Origin: Legionella maioricensis | GTDB lineage: Bacteria > Pseudomonadota > Gammaproteobacteria > Legionellales > Legionellaceae | Length of the DNA stretch: 64,000 nucleotides | Assembly: GCF_023618015.1 (NCBI RefSeq) | Contig: NZ_JAJKBJ010000009.1 | Coordinates: 93,585-157,584, forward strand | Reading direction: 5' to 3' | Shown here: positions 20,891 to 30,753 of the stretch, one piece after another | Layout: every line of letters starts with the position of its first letter | How positions within the stretch are numbered: the stretch's first letter is position 1 | The notes under the pieces: generated by a model | Seen by the model: only the letters and a program-made list of their open reading frames with translations | The model's database searches: none | What the model was told of the DNA's origin: nothing | Program-made: the position numbers and the translations under genes

Positions 20891-21889
20891 TTGAATACTG
20901 AATTATCTAAATTATCTAAATTATCAATTGCTCCAATGATAGATTGGACCTATAGCCATTTTCGAGTGTTGATGCGCCTACTTGCGCCTCAGGCTCTTTT
21001 GTATACCGAAATGCAAACGACGGGAGCCATACATAATAATCCTAAACGCGCGTTACATTTTAACGAGGTAGAACACCCATTGGCTATTCAATTGGGAGGT
21101 TCTGATCCTGAAGCTTTAGCCAAGTGTGCGATTATCGCTGAAGAGGCAGGATATGATGAGATTAACTTAAATCTTGGATGCCCTAGCGATAAAGTTCAAT
21201 CCGGACGTTTTGGTGCTTGTTTGATGAAGGAACCAGAACATGTGGTTCAATGCATCCAGGCGATTAAAACAGCAGTAACTATTCCGGTTACGGCAAAAAC
21301 CAGAATTGGCATAGATAATCAAGACAGCTTTGAATTTTTTAGCTTCTTTGCCCATCAATTAGTGGATGCTGGATGTGATAAATTGATTGTTCATGCACGT
21401 AAAGCCTGGCTAAGTGGTTTAAATCCCAAGCAGAATAGAACAATTCCACCCGTTAATTATGATTTTGTGTATCGCTTAAAAAGCGAAATGCCTCATATTC
21501 CAATAGTTATTAATGGTAATATCTTAAATATTAAAGAAATTAATACTCATTTAGATTATGTAGATGGAGTCATGCTGGGGAGATTGGCTTGTGATAATCC
21601 TTATTATCTCACTGAGATTCATCAGGTACTTTATCCTGAATCCCCCAAATTAAAACGCAGTCAGATATTTATGCATTATCTTGACTATTTAATTGATGAA
21701 TACAGTAAGGGGGTTCCACTAAGCCTTCTGGTTAAACCAATTTTTAATTTGGCTTATGGGATGCCTGGTGCAAGTCAATGGAAAAAGAAATTAATGGCCA
21801 TTCTGCAATTGAAGGATTTGGCCTTATTCAATGATTTGCGCCAATATCTATGGGATATGGAACTAATCAAAGAAAATACCCTGGAGTAA
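20891..21889 (+). CDS. dusA: tRNA-dihydrouridine synthase A
   Basis: This 332-residue FMN enzyme reduces uridine to dihydrouridine in the tRNA D-loop. It shows the FMN-barrel start (LSIAPMIDWTYSHFR), the tRNA-contact motif INLNLGCPSDKVQSGRFGACLM with the catalytic Cys, HARKAWLSGLNPKQNRTIPP (typical of DusA as opposed to DusB or DusC) and a C-terminal MPGASQWKK helix. The start is TTG at 20891: the in-frame stop upstream lies at about 20872 and no ATG is available in time. Confidence 0.93.
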   Translation: MNTELSKLSKLSIAPMIDWTYSHFRVLMRLLAPQALLYTEMQTTGAIHNNPKRALHFNEVEHPLAIQLGGSDPEALAKCAIIAEEAGYDEINLNLGCPSDKVQSGRFGACLMKEPEHVVQCIQAIKTAVTIPVTAKTRIGIDNQDSFEFFSFFAHQLVDAGCDKLIVHARKAWLSGLNPKQNRTIPPVNYDFVYRLKSEMPHIPIVINGNILNIKEINTHLDYVDGVMLGRLACDNPYYLTEIHQVLYPESPKLKRSQIFMHYLDYLIDEYSKGVPLSLLVKPIFNLAYGMPGASQWKKKLMAILQLKDLALFNDLRQYLWDMELIKENTLE

Positions 21890-22068
21890 TTTCTGGGGCG
21901 TGCATAAGATATAAACTATTTCCAGTACTCAGCGGTGCTTCATTCGGGCTACAATTTTTAAATTCATACGATTAATCATTCAAATCCAAGGTATTCGTGG
22001 CATTTTATATCGAATTCTAGTACATTAATGAGTTTGTTATTTGGAACATCCAGAGGAATATCTAGGCC

Positions 22069-24759
22069 ATGCTGAATACGTTGATTAAGAAAATGTTTGG
22101 AAGCCGAAATGAGCGTACATTACGGCGTATGGAAAAGGCGATAATGGCTGTCAATGCATTTGAACCACAAATGCAAGCTTTAACGGATACCGAGTTGGCT
22201 GCAAAAACGGAGCATTTTAAAGCACGTTTTGCTCAGGGCGAAACTCTTGATGAATTACTTGCTGAAGCTTTTGCAACAGTTCGAGAGGTATCTGTTCGAA
22301 CTTTAGGTCTGCGTCATTTTGATGTGCAATTAATTGGTGGAATGGTGCTGCATGAAGGCAATATCGCCGAAATGCGTACCGGGGAAGGTAAAACCCTGGT
22401 GGCTACTTTACCCGCCTATCTTAATGCGATTAGCGGTCGTGGAGTTCATGTTGTAACCGTTAATGATTATCTTGCCAAGCGAGATAGTCAGTGGATGAAG
22501 CCTATTTTTGAGTTTTTGGGATTGACTGTAGGCGTTATTTATCCTGATATGTCTCATGCTGACAAACAGGCGGCGTATAGAGCTGATATAGTATACGGAA
22601 CTAACAACGAATATGGATTTGATTATCTCCGCGATAATATGGCTTTTAGTCTTGAGGACAAAGTACAAAGGGAACTCAATTTTGCAATAGTCGACGAAGT
22701 GGACTCTATTTTAATTGATGAAGCACGGACGCCTCTAATCATTTCTGGTGCAGCTGAAGACAGTTCTGAGCTTTATATAAAAATAAACACCCTTATTCCC
22801 CATTTAAAGAAACAGGAAGAAGAAGGTGGCGAAGGGGATTTTACTATCGATGAGAAGCAAAAGCAGGCTCATCTGACGGATGCAGGACATTTGCATATTG
22901 AAGAGTTACTCATTAAAGCTAAGTTGCTTGATCCAGGTGAAAGTTTATATCACGCCAGCAATATTATGTTGATGCATCATGTCAACGCTGCTTTAAAAGC
23001 TCATGCCATGTTTCATCGTGATATAGATTATATTGTTAAAGACAACCAGGTTGTCATTGTAGACGAACATACTGGTCGTACAATGCCAGGACGACGTTGG
23101 TCAGAGGGCTTACATCAAGCAGTTGAAGCAAAAGAAGGAGTTTCCATTCAAAATGAAAACCAAACGCTTGCTTCAATTACCTTCCAGAATTTCTTCAGAA
23201 TGTATAATAAATTATCTGGGATGACCGGAACAGCTGATACAGAGGCGTACGAGTTCCAACAAATATATAATTTGGAAGTCGTAGTCATTCCCACTAATAA
23301 GCCGATGATGCGTAAGGACGAAGCGGATTTGGTTTATTTGAATCAGATAGATAAATATGAAGCTATTATTGAAGATATCCGGGAATGTGGAACCCGTAAG
23401 CAGCCAGTATTGGTAGGTACCGCCTCCATCGAAGCCTCTGAATATTTAAGCCAGCTGCTTAAAAAAGTGAATATCAAACATCAGGTCTTAAATGCAAAAT
23501 TCCATGAAAAAGAAGCGCAAATTATTGCTGAGGCTGGGCGTCCCGGTGCAGTGACTATTGCGACTAATATGGCCGGTAGAGGAACTGACATCGTTCTTGG
23601 TGGGAGTTTGGCTGCGGACTTAGCGCAATTGCCAGAAACGGCGACTGCTGAAGAAAAAGATGCAGTAAAAGAAGTGTGGCAAAAGAGACATGATGAAGTA
23701 TTGAGCGCTGGGGGCTTAAGAATTATTGGTTCTGAGCGCCACGAGTCGCGCCGTATCGATAATCAGTTACGTGGTCGGGCAGGTCGCCAGGGCGATTCTG
23801 GAAGCAGTCGTTTTTATTTATCTCTTGAAGATAATCTGATGCGTATTTTTGCTTCAGAGCGAGTGGCATCAATGATGCGTCGTTTGGGTATGAAGCCTGG
23901 TGAGCCTATTGAGCATAGTTTGGTAACCAAAGCTATTGAGAATGCTCAGCGCAAACTGGAAGGACATCATTTTGATGTAAGAAAGCAATTGTTGGATTAT
24001 GACAATGTCGCCAATGATCAGAGACAAGTTATATATACTCAACGTGCCTCAATCATGGAGATGACGGATACAGAAGAAGTTGTTGCTATTATGCGAGAAG
24101 AGGTAATATCCGGTTTGGTTGATACCTACATTCCGCCGCAAAGTCTGGAGGATCAATGGGATCCTAAAGCTCTAAGTGATGTGTTAGCTGATGAGTTTAA
24201 AATCAAGGCTCCAATATCCGAGTGGATAGATGCGGATCATCATATTCAACCTGAGCAAATTAAAGAAAAAATTCTTGCTTTGGCAATAGACCTTTATGAT
24301 GAAAAAGTAAGAAAAACTGGTCGCCCAGTATTATCACAATTTGAAAAATCAGTTATTTTACAAACTTTGGATAATCATTGGCGCGAGCATTTAGCCGCTA
24401 TGGATCAATTACGTCAGGGTATTCATCTAAGAGGCTATGCGCAAAAAGATCCAAAACAAGAGTATAAAAAAGAAGCATTTACCTTATTTACGATGATGTT
24501 GGATAACTTGAAGTATGATGTTATCAAGTTATTATTATCCGTAGAAATTCAAACTGAGGAAGATGCTAATGCTGTTGAGGAGCAACGACGCGCAGAGCAA
24601 ATTCGAAAGATGAGCCTGAACCATGAGAACCCATATGATGATAATGAGCAAAGTCAGGATCAAACCTACAAAAGACATGAAAAGAAAATAGGTCGTAATG
24701 ATCCCTGTCCTTGTGGTTCAGGAAAAAAATATAAATCATGTCATGGTAGCCTCGCATGA
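22069..24759 (+). CDS. secA: Preprotein translocase ATPase SecA
   Basis: The 896-residue motor drives proteins through SecYEG. It has Walker A (MRTGEGKT near 102-109), the DEAD-type Walker B ([13 protein letters not shown]), the GTDIVLGG motif of NBD2, a helical scaffold/wing region, and the C-terminal zinc-binding, SecB-docking tail [14 protein letters not shown]. Length is normal (E. coli 901). The stop overlaps the mutT start by four bases, as in several gammaproteobacteria. Confidence 0.98.
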   Translation: MLNTLIKKMFGSRNERTLRRMEKAIMAVNAFEPQMQALTDTELAAKTEHFKARFAQGETLDELLAEAFATVREVSVRTLGLRHFDVQLIGGMVLHEGNIAEMRTGEGKTLVATLPAYLNAISGRGVHVVTVNDYLAKRDSQWMKPIFEFLGLTVGVIYPDMSHADKQAAYRADIVYGTNNEYGFDYLRDNMAFSLEDKVQRELNFAIVDEVDSILIDEARTPLIISGAAEDSSELYIKINTLIPHLKKQEEEGGEGDFTIDEKQKQAHLTDAGHLHIEELLIKAKLLDPGESLYHASNIMLMHHVNAALKAHAMFHRDIDYIVKDNQVVIVDEHTGRTMPGRRWSEGLHQAVEAKEGVSIQNENQTLASITFQNFFRMYNKLSGMTGTADTEAYEFQQIYNLEVVVIPTNKPMMRKDEADLVYLNQIDKYEAIIEDIRECGTRKQPVLVGTASIEASEYLSQLLKKVNIKHQVLNAKFHEKEAQIIAEAGRPGAVTIATNMAGRGTDIVLGGSLAADLAQLPETATAEEKDAVKEVWQKRHDEVLSAGGLRIIGSERHESRRIDNQLRGRAGRQGDSGSSRFYLSLEDNLMRIFASERVASMMRRLGMKPGEPIEHSLVTKAIENAQRKLEGHHFDVRKQLLDYDNVANDQRQVIYTQRASIMEMTDTEEVVAIMREEVISGLVDTYIPPQSLEDQWDPKALSDVLADEFKIKAPISEWIDADHHIQPEQIKEKILALAIDLYDEKVRKTGRPVLSQFEKSVILQTLDNHWREHLAAMDQLRQGIHLRGYAQKDPKQEYKKEAFTLFTMMLDNLKYDVIKLLLSVEIQTEEDANAVEEQRRAEQIRKMSLNHENPYDDNEQSQDQTYKRHEKKIGRNDPCPCGSGKKYKSCHGSLA

Positions 24760-25151
24760 AAGTAGCTGTTGCTATTATAACTGATGAGCAAAGCCGTATT
24801 TTGATTACCCAGCGTCCTTTTCATGTTCCACATGGAGGATTCTGGGAGTTTCCAGGTGGTAAGCTTGAATCTAATGAACCCGCGGAACAGGCTTTGATCC
24901 GGGAAATTAGAGAAGAGGTAGGACTTGAAATTCATCAGTGCCACTTGCTAGGAGAGATTACGCATCAATATCCGGATAAATCTGTACAGTTAATTGTTTT
25001 CCAGGTGAATCAATTTAGCGGGACAGCTTCTTGCATGGAAGGGCAACTGAATATGCAATGGATAGAAAAAGATAAACTAAATCCTGACGATTTTCCTGAA
25101 GCTAATAAAGGTATTTTTGATTTAATTCCAATACCCGAGGCAACAGTATAG
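24756..25151 (+). CDS. mutT: 8-oxo-dGTP diphosphatase MutT (Nudix hydrolase)
   Basis: This 131-residue Nudix enzyme hydrolyses 8-oxo-dGTP to prevent A:T to C:G mutation. The Nudix box is complete at residues 35-57: Gly35, Glu41, Arg49-Glu50, Glu53-Glu54, Gly56. The PGGK signature and small size fit MutT. It overlaps secA in an ATGA arrangement and is probably translated by coupling. Confidence 0.94.
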   Translation: MKVAVAIITDEQSRILITQRPFHVPHGGFWEFPGGKLESNEPAEQALIREIREEVGLEIHQCHLLGEITHQYPDKSVQLIVFQVNQFSGTASCMEGQLNMQWIEKDKLNPDDFPEANKGIFDLIPIPEATV

Positions 25152-25158
25152 CCAGCTG

Positions 25159-26001
25159 GTGATTTCGTATCGCCCATGCAAGCGATTTAAATGGACTTAT
25201 TGGAATAAGGGAATGTTATTTTACTTTATATTATTATTTACTCTGCTATTTCCTCTTGATGCCATAAGTTCCAATGATACTCCTTGTGGTGGACCTACAA
25301 ATTTACTTGCGATTATTGATCGACCATCTTTTGCTGATAGCGCCTGCGTGACTCCTGATAAGACCGTTATTTTGGAATCAGGATATGAAGATCTGACACT
25401 TTTAGGTGGCGGAAGGCAACAAAATTTCCCTGAAGCTTTTTTAAGATTTGGCTTGGCAGATCGATTTGAATTTAATATTTTTCTTCCTAACTATGTTCAT
25501 CAAACGGTATTGCCTTATAAGGGGTATGATCCATCAACTTTAGGAGTTAAACATGAGATTGCAGCAAGTACGCAATGGGTTATTGCGATTGACGGCTATC
25601 TCATTCTTCCTTCCGGAAGTGTCAATTTCGGGAGTGAAAGGGCCGGAGGAATATTTAATGGTCTTTTTAGTTATAATATTACTTCAGAAATCAGTTTGTC
25701 TGGTATGCTTGGCCTAAGCTCACAAACTCTATCAATTAATGCTGGAGGACAGCGTTACAACAGTATTAATCCAGATCTTGTATTATCATGGACTAAAGAA
25801 AAAATTAGTATTTATGGAGAAATATATGGTCAAAGTAAAACCGGACCACAACAAGGAAGTGGTTTTATTACGGACGCAGGTGTTCTATATCAGATAAAAA
25901 AGAATATAGTAATCGATTTGGAAGCTGGGCATCGTATTAGTGGTGTCCTTGACGGATTTAGTTATTATTGGGGAACTGGTATATCCATTCAATTTTCGTA
26001 A
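25159..26001 (+). CDS. Exported beta-rich protein, possible outer-membrane protein
   Basis: The frame opens with GTG at 25159, eight bases after mutT, giving 280 residues; an ATG at 25213 would give a more compact signal peptide (MLFYFILLFTLLFPLDAISS). The mature part has alternating hydrophobic/aromatic strands separated by Gly/Asn turns (RFGLADRFEFNIFLPNYV; YNITSEISLSGMLGLSS) and ends in a strand closing on Phe-Ser (GISIQFS). That pattern resembles transporters or porins of the phenol-degradation MetA-like type. I infer an outer-membrane barrel; the ligand is unknown. Confidence 0.72.
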   Translation: MISYRPCKRFKWTYWNKGMLFYFILLFTLLFPLDAISSNDTPCGGPTNLLAIIDRPSFADSACVTPDKTVILESGYEDLTLLGGGRQQNFPEAFLRFGLADRFEFNIFLPNYVHQTVLPYKGYDPSTLGVKHEIAASTQWVIAIDGYLILPSGSVNFGSERAGGIFNGLFSYNITSEISLSGMLGLSSQTLSINAGGQRYNSINPDLVLSWTKEKISIYGEIYGQSKTGPQQGSGFITDAGVLYQIKKNIVIDLEAGHRISGVLDGFSYYWGTGISIQFS

Positions 26002-26035
26002 GCATTCACGCAGTAGCCTAAATTTAAGGGAAAAT

Positions 26036-26103
26036 TGTAGATACGGTCTTTAAAAGCAAGTTTAATGTTCATTAAGAGTTTGTTTTTAAAGACCGTATCT
26101 ACA
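26036..26103. repeat. Long perfect inverted repeat, 20-bp arms (terminator or MITE-like)
   Basis: Arms 26036-26055 and 26084-26103 are exact reverse complements (TGTAGATACGGTCTTTAAAA on the left), enclosing a 28-base loop. The element lies 35 bp after the exported-protein gene. The arms are too long and loop too wide for a typical intrinsic terminator, though the arms can pair in both transcripts. A tiny mobile element end-to-end or a protein-binding dyad are other possibilities. Confidence 0.7.
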
Positions 26104-26129
26104 TTTGACATTCTTAGCTGCCTTGTTGT

Positions 26130-26225
26130 ACCAATCTTCTGTAGGTCTACGTCCTGCGGCTTGTCCGCAGGATCCAGTCTGGTACTTGATTTCTGGATGC
26201 CGCGAACAAGTCACGGCACGTAAAA
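26130..26225. repeat. Dispersed intergenic repeat, copy with TCCTGCGG hairpin
   Basis: Within this stretch 26152-26172 forms a perfect 8-bp hairpin (TCCTGCGG, loop CTTGT, CCGCAGGA), followed by GGATCC and by TTTCTGGATGCCGCG, with a weaker second dyad. A related copy with the same parts lies at 49405-49490. The open frame at 26105-26332 across it looks spurious. It is probably a repeated, structured element of this genome, perhaps REP-like. Confidence 0.5.
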
Positions 26226-26369
26226 TACTCCAGTTTAGTTGTGGGAAAAACTTAAGTCTCGAGCGAAAAGCGGAATCCGGCTCGAATCAAGTTTTGATCC
26301 CGGCGCTGCGCCTTCACCCAGGCTTCCTTTAAGTTAAGCCACTAAGGAGTACATTTGTTGATCAATAAT

Positions 26370-27098
26370 CTAATTGAAATCAATCAATAAAGGTGAATGA
26401 TCTGATACTTCATCATTCATAACCGCAAACTCATTAACTATAATCTCCGGCGAAGTCAGGATGTAATCCGCAAATTTTTCTTCTTTTGAATAAAAGCGGG
26501 TACGTGTTGACCGTATATTATGAGATACGATTAGATTATGCATTCCTTGTTCCAATATGTGCATGCTTTCCGTATCAGGTCTTAAATTAAAGTCCCCGCA
26601 CAAGATTTTGGGAGTATTGATTGTATCCATAAATTGACGAATGCGGTGAGATTGATTGATTCGTTCAGGTGTGTCTTTTTTCCCTTTGCCATTCCATAGG
26701 CCATGTACGTTAAGAACTGAATAAATTTTATTATTAACCCCGCACTCAACCCATTGCAGATTTCTATCGTGATTTAAACCTATGCCTGGATAATGTTGTT
26801 TTTGATGGATATTAATATCACCTTCACCAATGATATCAATATTATTTTTTATCAACATTGCAACTCCATAAACATTTTCAACTGCGGGTTTAAAAATAGC
26901 ATGATGGTCTGGAAGTAGTCTTTGTAAGTCAGCAAAGATGTTAAGACTTAACTCTCTTTCTTTATCTACAAGGGTCCGGTGGGCGTTATAATAGACCTCC
27001 TGGAGACAGAAAATATCTACATTTCGATGTTCATGAATAAATTTTAATAGAGGATTTCTAAGATGTCCTCCCCAGATATTTAAGGTTATTAATTTCAT
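26370..27098 (-). CDS. Endonuclease/exonuclease/phosphatase (EEP) family protein
   Basis: This 242-residue protein is a member of the DNase I-like fold. Motifs: LNIWGG at the N-terminus, the metal-binding Glu in IFCLQEVYY, NVHGLWNGKG, CGDFNLRPD with Asp/Asn, and the C-terminal SDHSPLLIDF with the general-base His. There is no signal peptide. Substrates in this family range from DNA to phospho- and sphingolipids; nothing here decides between them. It lies 19 bp downstream of zapD on the same strand. Confidence 0.86.
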   Translation of the reverse strand: MKLITLNIWGGHLRNPLLKFIHEHRNVDIFCLQEVYYNAHRTLVDKERELSLNIFADLQRLLPDHHAIFKPAVENVYGVAMLIKNNIDIIGEGDINIHQKQHYPGIGLNHDRNLQWVECGVNNKIYSVLNVHGLWNGKGKKDTPERINQSHRIRQFMDTINTPKILCGDFNLRPDTESMHILEQGMHNLIVSHNIRSTRTRFYSKEEKFADYILTSPEIIVNEFAVMNDEVSDHSPLLIDFN

Positions 27099-27117
27099 TT
27101 ACAATTAGTTCTCTTGT

Positions 27118-27885
27118 TCATATCTGACAAAACGCAATTTCCATATTAACGGTTTTATCGCGAATTTCCTGGGTAGTCGATAACTCATACAGCCTGATTG
27201 TTAAACTATGATGGCCTAGCTGTAGCTTTGGGATAATGCCCATTATTTTATCCATTTTTAATAAAATCAAATGATTCACTGATTTAGGAGAGATGCTATG
27301 CTGGTAAAATCCGTTATATGCAATAATTGGAATATATTGCGTTGCTTCTCGTAAAAGTGATAAATAAACTGTCACTGTTTGTTCCAAATCCTTTAAACAG
27401 TGCACCCATTGATTAATCGTTTTTTGTCTTAGTAAAGGATCTGAGTCAAACCATAATACTAAATGAGGCGAGTTAAACTCACATTCCTTAGTATTGGGAT
27501 GATGAATCTGCCTTAACGTTTTTAAAAACTCATCATTGTGTATTGAATTACTAAAGCGACCGGGAACATGATTTAAAGCATGAATTTGAGTCGCTAAATT
27601 ATCAAATAACAGGGTATTAGCCAATAAGTTACTTTTTTTTAATACATGTTCTATGCGAATTAACTCTTTAAGAAATCTGCTTTTTAATTCTGGTTTTTCA
27701 ATAACATCAACAATTTCAATAATATGTTTTAAGGCAAAGCGGTGGATGACTTCATGAGATTCATAACAGGCTTGATTGATAGTTTTAAATAAAAACTCTA
27801 AGCGTAAAGCAATTCTTGATAAAAAATGTGTGGCTAATTGAAAAGTAATCGTGTCGTTATACATATAATCTGGCCATCCTAGCAT
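27118..27885 (-). CDS. zapD: Cell division protein ZapD
   Basis: The 255-residue protein matches the ZapD (YacF, DUF1342) family, which bundles FtsZ filaments at the septum. It starts with ITFQLATHFLSRIALRLEFLF, an N-terminal helical domain typical of the family, and ends in a beta-rich domain with MEIAFCQI. Length fits (E. coli 247). In many gammaproteobacteria zapD is next to coaE; here coaE is 234 bp downstream in genome coordinates (upstream in transcription), consistent with that cluster. Confidence 0.9.
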   Translation of the reverse strand: MLGWPDYMYNDTITFQLATHFLSRIALRLEFLFKTINQACYESHEVIHRFALKHIIEIVDVIEKPELKSRFLKELIRIEHVLKKSNLLANTLLFDNLATQIHALNHVPGRFSNSIHNDEFLKTLRQIHHPNTKECEFNSPHLVLWFDSDPLLRQKTINQWVHCLKDLEQTVTVYLSLLREATQYIPIIAYNGFYQHSISPKSVNHLILLKMDKIMGIIPKLQLGHHSLTIRLYELSTTQEIRDKTVNMEIAFCQI

Positions 27886-28119
27886 GATCCGACTTTGGTA
27901 CTCAGTATTTTATCTCAGTGTAGATTTTCATTGTCTTTCACACGAAAGTTGCTTATAGAAGCTCTTTATGACCTATGTGTGACTCAAAATATCACAGTGC
28001 GAAAGTCAGTTTTTTGCGCATAGACTAACATAAAAGTCATTGAAAACAAAAGATATCTTGTGTCTTGCAACTCTTCTGTTACTTATATCTGTTTTAAGTC
28101 TTGAATTTATTCTTAAATA
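27886..28119. other. Gap between coaE and zapD with no gene
   Basis: This 234-bp A+T-rich gap separates two same-strand genes and probably holds the zapD promoter. I looked for a tRNA or structured RNA and found none. TCACACGAAAGT and GTGACTC-type sequences near 27935-27985 form only short imperfect dyads. Confidence 0.4.
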
Positions 28120-28713
28120 CTATAAAGCATTCAGATATTTATAGTGTAGTTTTTCCAAGTCATGTTTTAAGACATTCAGACCAGCAGCATTAATAATTAC
28201 ATCATCGGCGCTTTTTAAACGTAAATTATCGTCAGGCTGGGCAGATAAAATAGCTTGGGCTTGTTCTTTCGAACATTTATCTCGCTCCATGACACGAGCT
28301 ATTTGCAGCTCTTGCGGTGCAGTAATGACTAATATTTTATTTAGATAAGGATATTTTTTTTTATCAAGCAACAAGGGAATTTCAACAACACAATAAGGGG
28401 TAATGCATAAATTAACTTGTTTCTCCAGATTCTTACGAATAAGCGGATGCAGCAGATTTTCTAACCATCTTCGTTCATCGGGGTTAGAAAAAATAATATC
28501 TCGCATGCGCTTGCGATTAAGTTCACCGTCTTCAAGAATTATCTCAGGGCCATAATGTGCAATAATTTCTTTGTAAGTAGGCGTATTCTTGGCTGTTAAT
28601 TCTTTAGAGACCTTATCTGCACTAAGAACCTCTACTCCCAAGCTTGCAAAAATTTTAGCAGCAGTAGTTTTCCCACTGGCTATATTACCAGTTAATCCAA
28701 CGGCAAAGACCAT
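28120..28713 (-). CDS. coaE: Dephospho-CoA kinase CoaE
   Basis: This 197-residue P-loop kinase catalyses the last step of coenzyme A synthesis. Visible: Walker A GLTGNIASGKTTAAK at the start, SADKVSKELT, HPLIRKNLEKQ, EIPLLLDKK, and the lid RVMERDKCSKEQAQAILSAQ. Size is normal. Its start overlaps by one base the stop of the upstream lipoprotein gene, so it belongs to the minus-strand run that includes the EAL gene. Confidence 0.96.
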   Translation of the reverse strand: MVFAVGLTGNIASGKTTAAKIFASLGVEVLSADKVSKELTAKNTPTYKEIIAHYGPEIILEDGELNRKRMRDIIFSNPDERRWLENLLHPLIRKNLEKQVNLCITPYCVVEIPLLLDKKKYPYLNKILVITAPQELQIARVMERDKCSKEQAQAILSAQPDDNLRLKSADDVIINAAGLNVLKHDLEKLHYKYLNAL

Positions 28714-29159
28714 TACATTCTAACTCCCTCTTGGAAACTCGCACAGGTTACTAAATTAATATAACAGGTATCAGGGACCGTACTTTTTTCTCTACAATAA
28801 GCCTGGGCTCCAAGAGCAGCATCATCACGCTGTGAATAAAAGTTGCTTTGCCAGGGCATTGCCGTTTGATCTAATGCGGTACATCGCCACATCGGTCTAG
28901 TACTCATACCTTGATTAAATCCCTCGCAGTTGGCTATGGATGCTTTGCAGCTTAAAGGATTTTTACTTTCTTTCTTGCATGTTGCAAAGGCAAAGTTGAG
29001 CGCTGCCTTTTGATAAGTGCTTTTTGCTGACCATTGCTGGTTTGCATTGTCCTGGGTGGTACATACCCAATAGTTCCCTCTAGTTAAAAAAGGTGCTGAT
29101 GCTGCGGTACCGCAACCCAATAAGAACAACAATAAATAATATTTAAAGTTGTGATTCAT
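28713..29159 (-). CDS. Exported protein with a duplicated cysteine-rich domain, probable lipoprotein
   Basis: The start at 29159 is chosen because AAGGAGAGG precedes it. The N-terminus MNHNFKYYLLLFLLGCGTA is a signal peptide with a lipobox-like LLGC, so lipidation at Cys16 is likely; cleavage after ASA is the alternative. The mature part holds two tandem copies of one unit: WxCTTxD..W..., then AxxxCxxxS..P..C......C..F (first copy about 32-80, second about 86-136), with four Cys each that could form disulfides. I do not recognise a named family. It overlaps the end of the EAL gene by 17 bp and abuts coaE. Confidence 0.75.
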   Translation of the reverse strand: MNHNFKYYLLLFLLGCGTAASAPFLTRGNYWVCTTQDNANQQWSAKSTYQKAALNFAFATCKKESKNPLSCKASIANCEGFNQGMSTRPMWRCTALDQTAMPWQSNFYSQRDDAALGAQAYCREKSTVPDTCYINLVTCASFQEGVRM

Positions 29160-30753
29160 TTTCCTCTCCTTGTAACAGGTCAAATAATTTTTCGATGGAT
29201 AGCGCTCTTGAAAAATACCAACCTTGTAGAAATCTTACTCCATTTTCTGATAAATAATTAACTTGTTCTTCTGTTTCAACACCTTCAGCAATAATAATCA
29301 AATTTAATCGTTTCGCCATATTAATAATGGCATCATTTAAAGACTCTGTAATCGCTTTTGTACCAATAGCTTGAATAAATAATTTATCAATTTTCAGATA
29401 GTTAAAGGGAAAATGATGTAAATAACTGATGCTGGCATGTCCCGTACCATAATCATCAACAGCTAAAGAAAATCCTGCTTGACGCAATTCCCGCATTTTA
29501 TCGAAGAAAATACCATTATTTTTATCTAATAGATCCCTTTCAGTTATTTCAAAAATAATTTGGGTAGGGGAGATGACATATTGTTCAACTAGTAAATTAA
29601 ATTTGTTAAAAAAAGTGGGATCAGTAAAATGCAAAGCTGAAATATTAAAAGCCAGATGAAAATCAGGGTAATTATTTAAAAGAGCTTTAGTTTGATTAAA
29701 AGCTATTTCTATAATTTGTAAAGTAATTGGCACAATTAATCCATTAGCCTCTGCTTCTTCAATAAATAAGTCAGGCATAATTATTTGATTTTTCTTGTCT
29801 TGCCATCGTAATAATACTTCGACTCCCGCATATTTCTTTTTTTCTTTATCAAAAAGAGGCTGATAGGTTGGATAAAATTCCTTGTTTTTTAATGCTGATT
29901 TCATCGCACCAAGCAAAGAATAACGCTTAGTGATGAAATTTTTCGTTATAAAGTACAATAAACACGAAATGATTAAGATGGTTAAACTGACTAATGTCTC
30001 TCTATATCCTAAATGACGTAGTGTGGTATTTTCATCCTTAAAAACCATCACCTTAACTCCATCTATGCTATAAAGCTTATCCACCGCAAATAGAGATTGA
30101 TCCTTCTGCAAAGATAAGTCTTCTTGATTATTATTAAATATCCAACCTGAGCGCTCAGGATTACGTTCAATTCTTAAAATAGTTTTTCTTTCTGAGTTAT
30201 CATAAAGTGCAACCGCGTTGACACTGTCATCTAAGGGATAAAGTACATTTTTAATTGTAGAGGAAAGGACGAGGATTCCTATATCATAATGTCCCATTTT
30301 CTGTTGAATAAAATAAACTGGCTGATCAAATATAGAGAGATTATATGGTCCTGAAATGCTCCTGGGACGAGCATGGGATAAAACAAGCCCCGTGGTATCA
30401 CTCAAAGTGGAGCAGAGCAGCTTGGTGTTATCACTAACTACTAATCCTGCAATTTTAGGATCATTTAAAGGAATTCGTTCCAGATAAGGAGCTAATCCCT
30501 CTTGGCAATCTGAGAAATTTTTTTCATAAGCGGGTAATGTATAAATTTCCTGAAAGAGATCTTCAATCAATCGGTCCGTATTATTGCTGAGTTTAATCGC
30601 TGTTTCTGAAATATTTTGATATGACTTTTCCAGACTAATTTGCCAATTTCTATAAAGGGCCACTAAAAGCACTAGAAGCGTAATTAAAACCCAAAGGAAA
30701 GTGAATCGTTTATAAATTATCAGTGATGACTGTTGAAATAATTTACTCATAGC
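29143..30753 (-). CDS. Membrane EAL-domain cyclic-di-GMP phosphodiesterase with CSS-type sensor
   Basis: The protein has 536 residues from the ATG at 30753 (MSKLFQQ). A membrane segment (about 18-36), a periplasmic CSS-motif-like domain (about 37-230, with DCQEGL and LLCST cysteines) and a second membrane segment lead to an EAL domain (about 280-530). Catalytic residues are present: Glu in GVEVLLRW, Asn in AFNISALHF, Glu in ITERDLLD, Asp-Asp in DDYGTG, Lys in LKIDKLF, Glu in AEGVETEEQ, Gln in LQGWYFS. No GGDEF domain is present, so it should degrade c-di-GMP. CSS domains in E. coli PdeB/PdeC-type proteins respond to periplasmic thiol state (known). It overlaps the 3' end of bioA by 11 bases. 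Confidence 0.9.
   Translation of the reverse strand, partial: AMSKLFQQSSLIIYKRFTFLWVLITLLVLLVALYRNWQISLEKSYQNISETAIKLSNNTDRLIEDLFQEIYTLPAYEKNFSDCQEGLAPYLERIPLNDPKIAGLVVSDNTKLLCSTLSDTTGLVLSHARPRSISGPYNLSIFDQPVYFIQQKMGHYDIGILVLSSTIKNVLYPLDDSVNAVALYDNSERKTILRIERNPERSGWIFNNNQEDLSLQKDQSLFAVDKLYSIDGVKVMVFKDENTTLRHLGYRETLVSLTILIISCLLYFITKNFITKRYSLLGAMKSALKNKEFYPTYQPLFDKEKKKYAGVEVLLRWQDKKNQIIMPDLFIEEAEANGLIVPITLQIIEIAFNQTKALLNNYPDFHLAFNISALHFTDPTFFNKFNLLVEQYVISPTQIIFEITERDLLDKNNGIFFDKMRELRQAGFSLAVDDYGTGHASISYLHHFPFNYLKIDKLFIQAIGTKAITESLNDAIINMAKRLNLIIIAEGVETEEQVNYLSENGVRFLQGWYFSRALSIEKLFDLLQGEENESQL

Noticed and set aside
26105..26332. 75-codon frame across the repeat near 26150
   Set aside because: It runs through hairpin repeats and reads like translated repeat DNA (Cys/Pro/Arg-rich with no domain).
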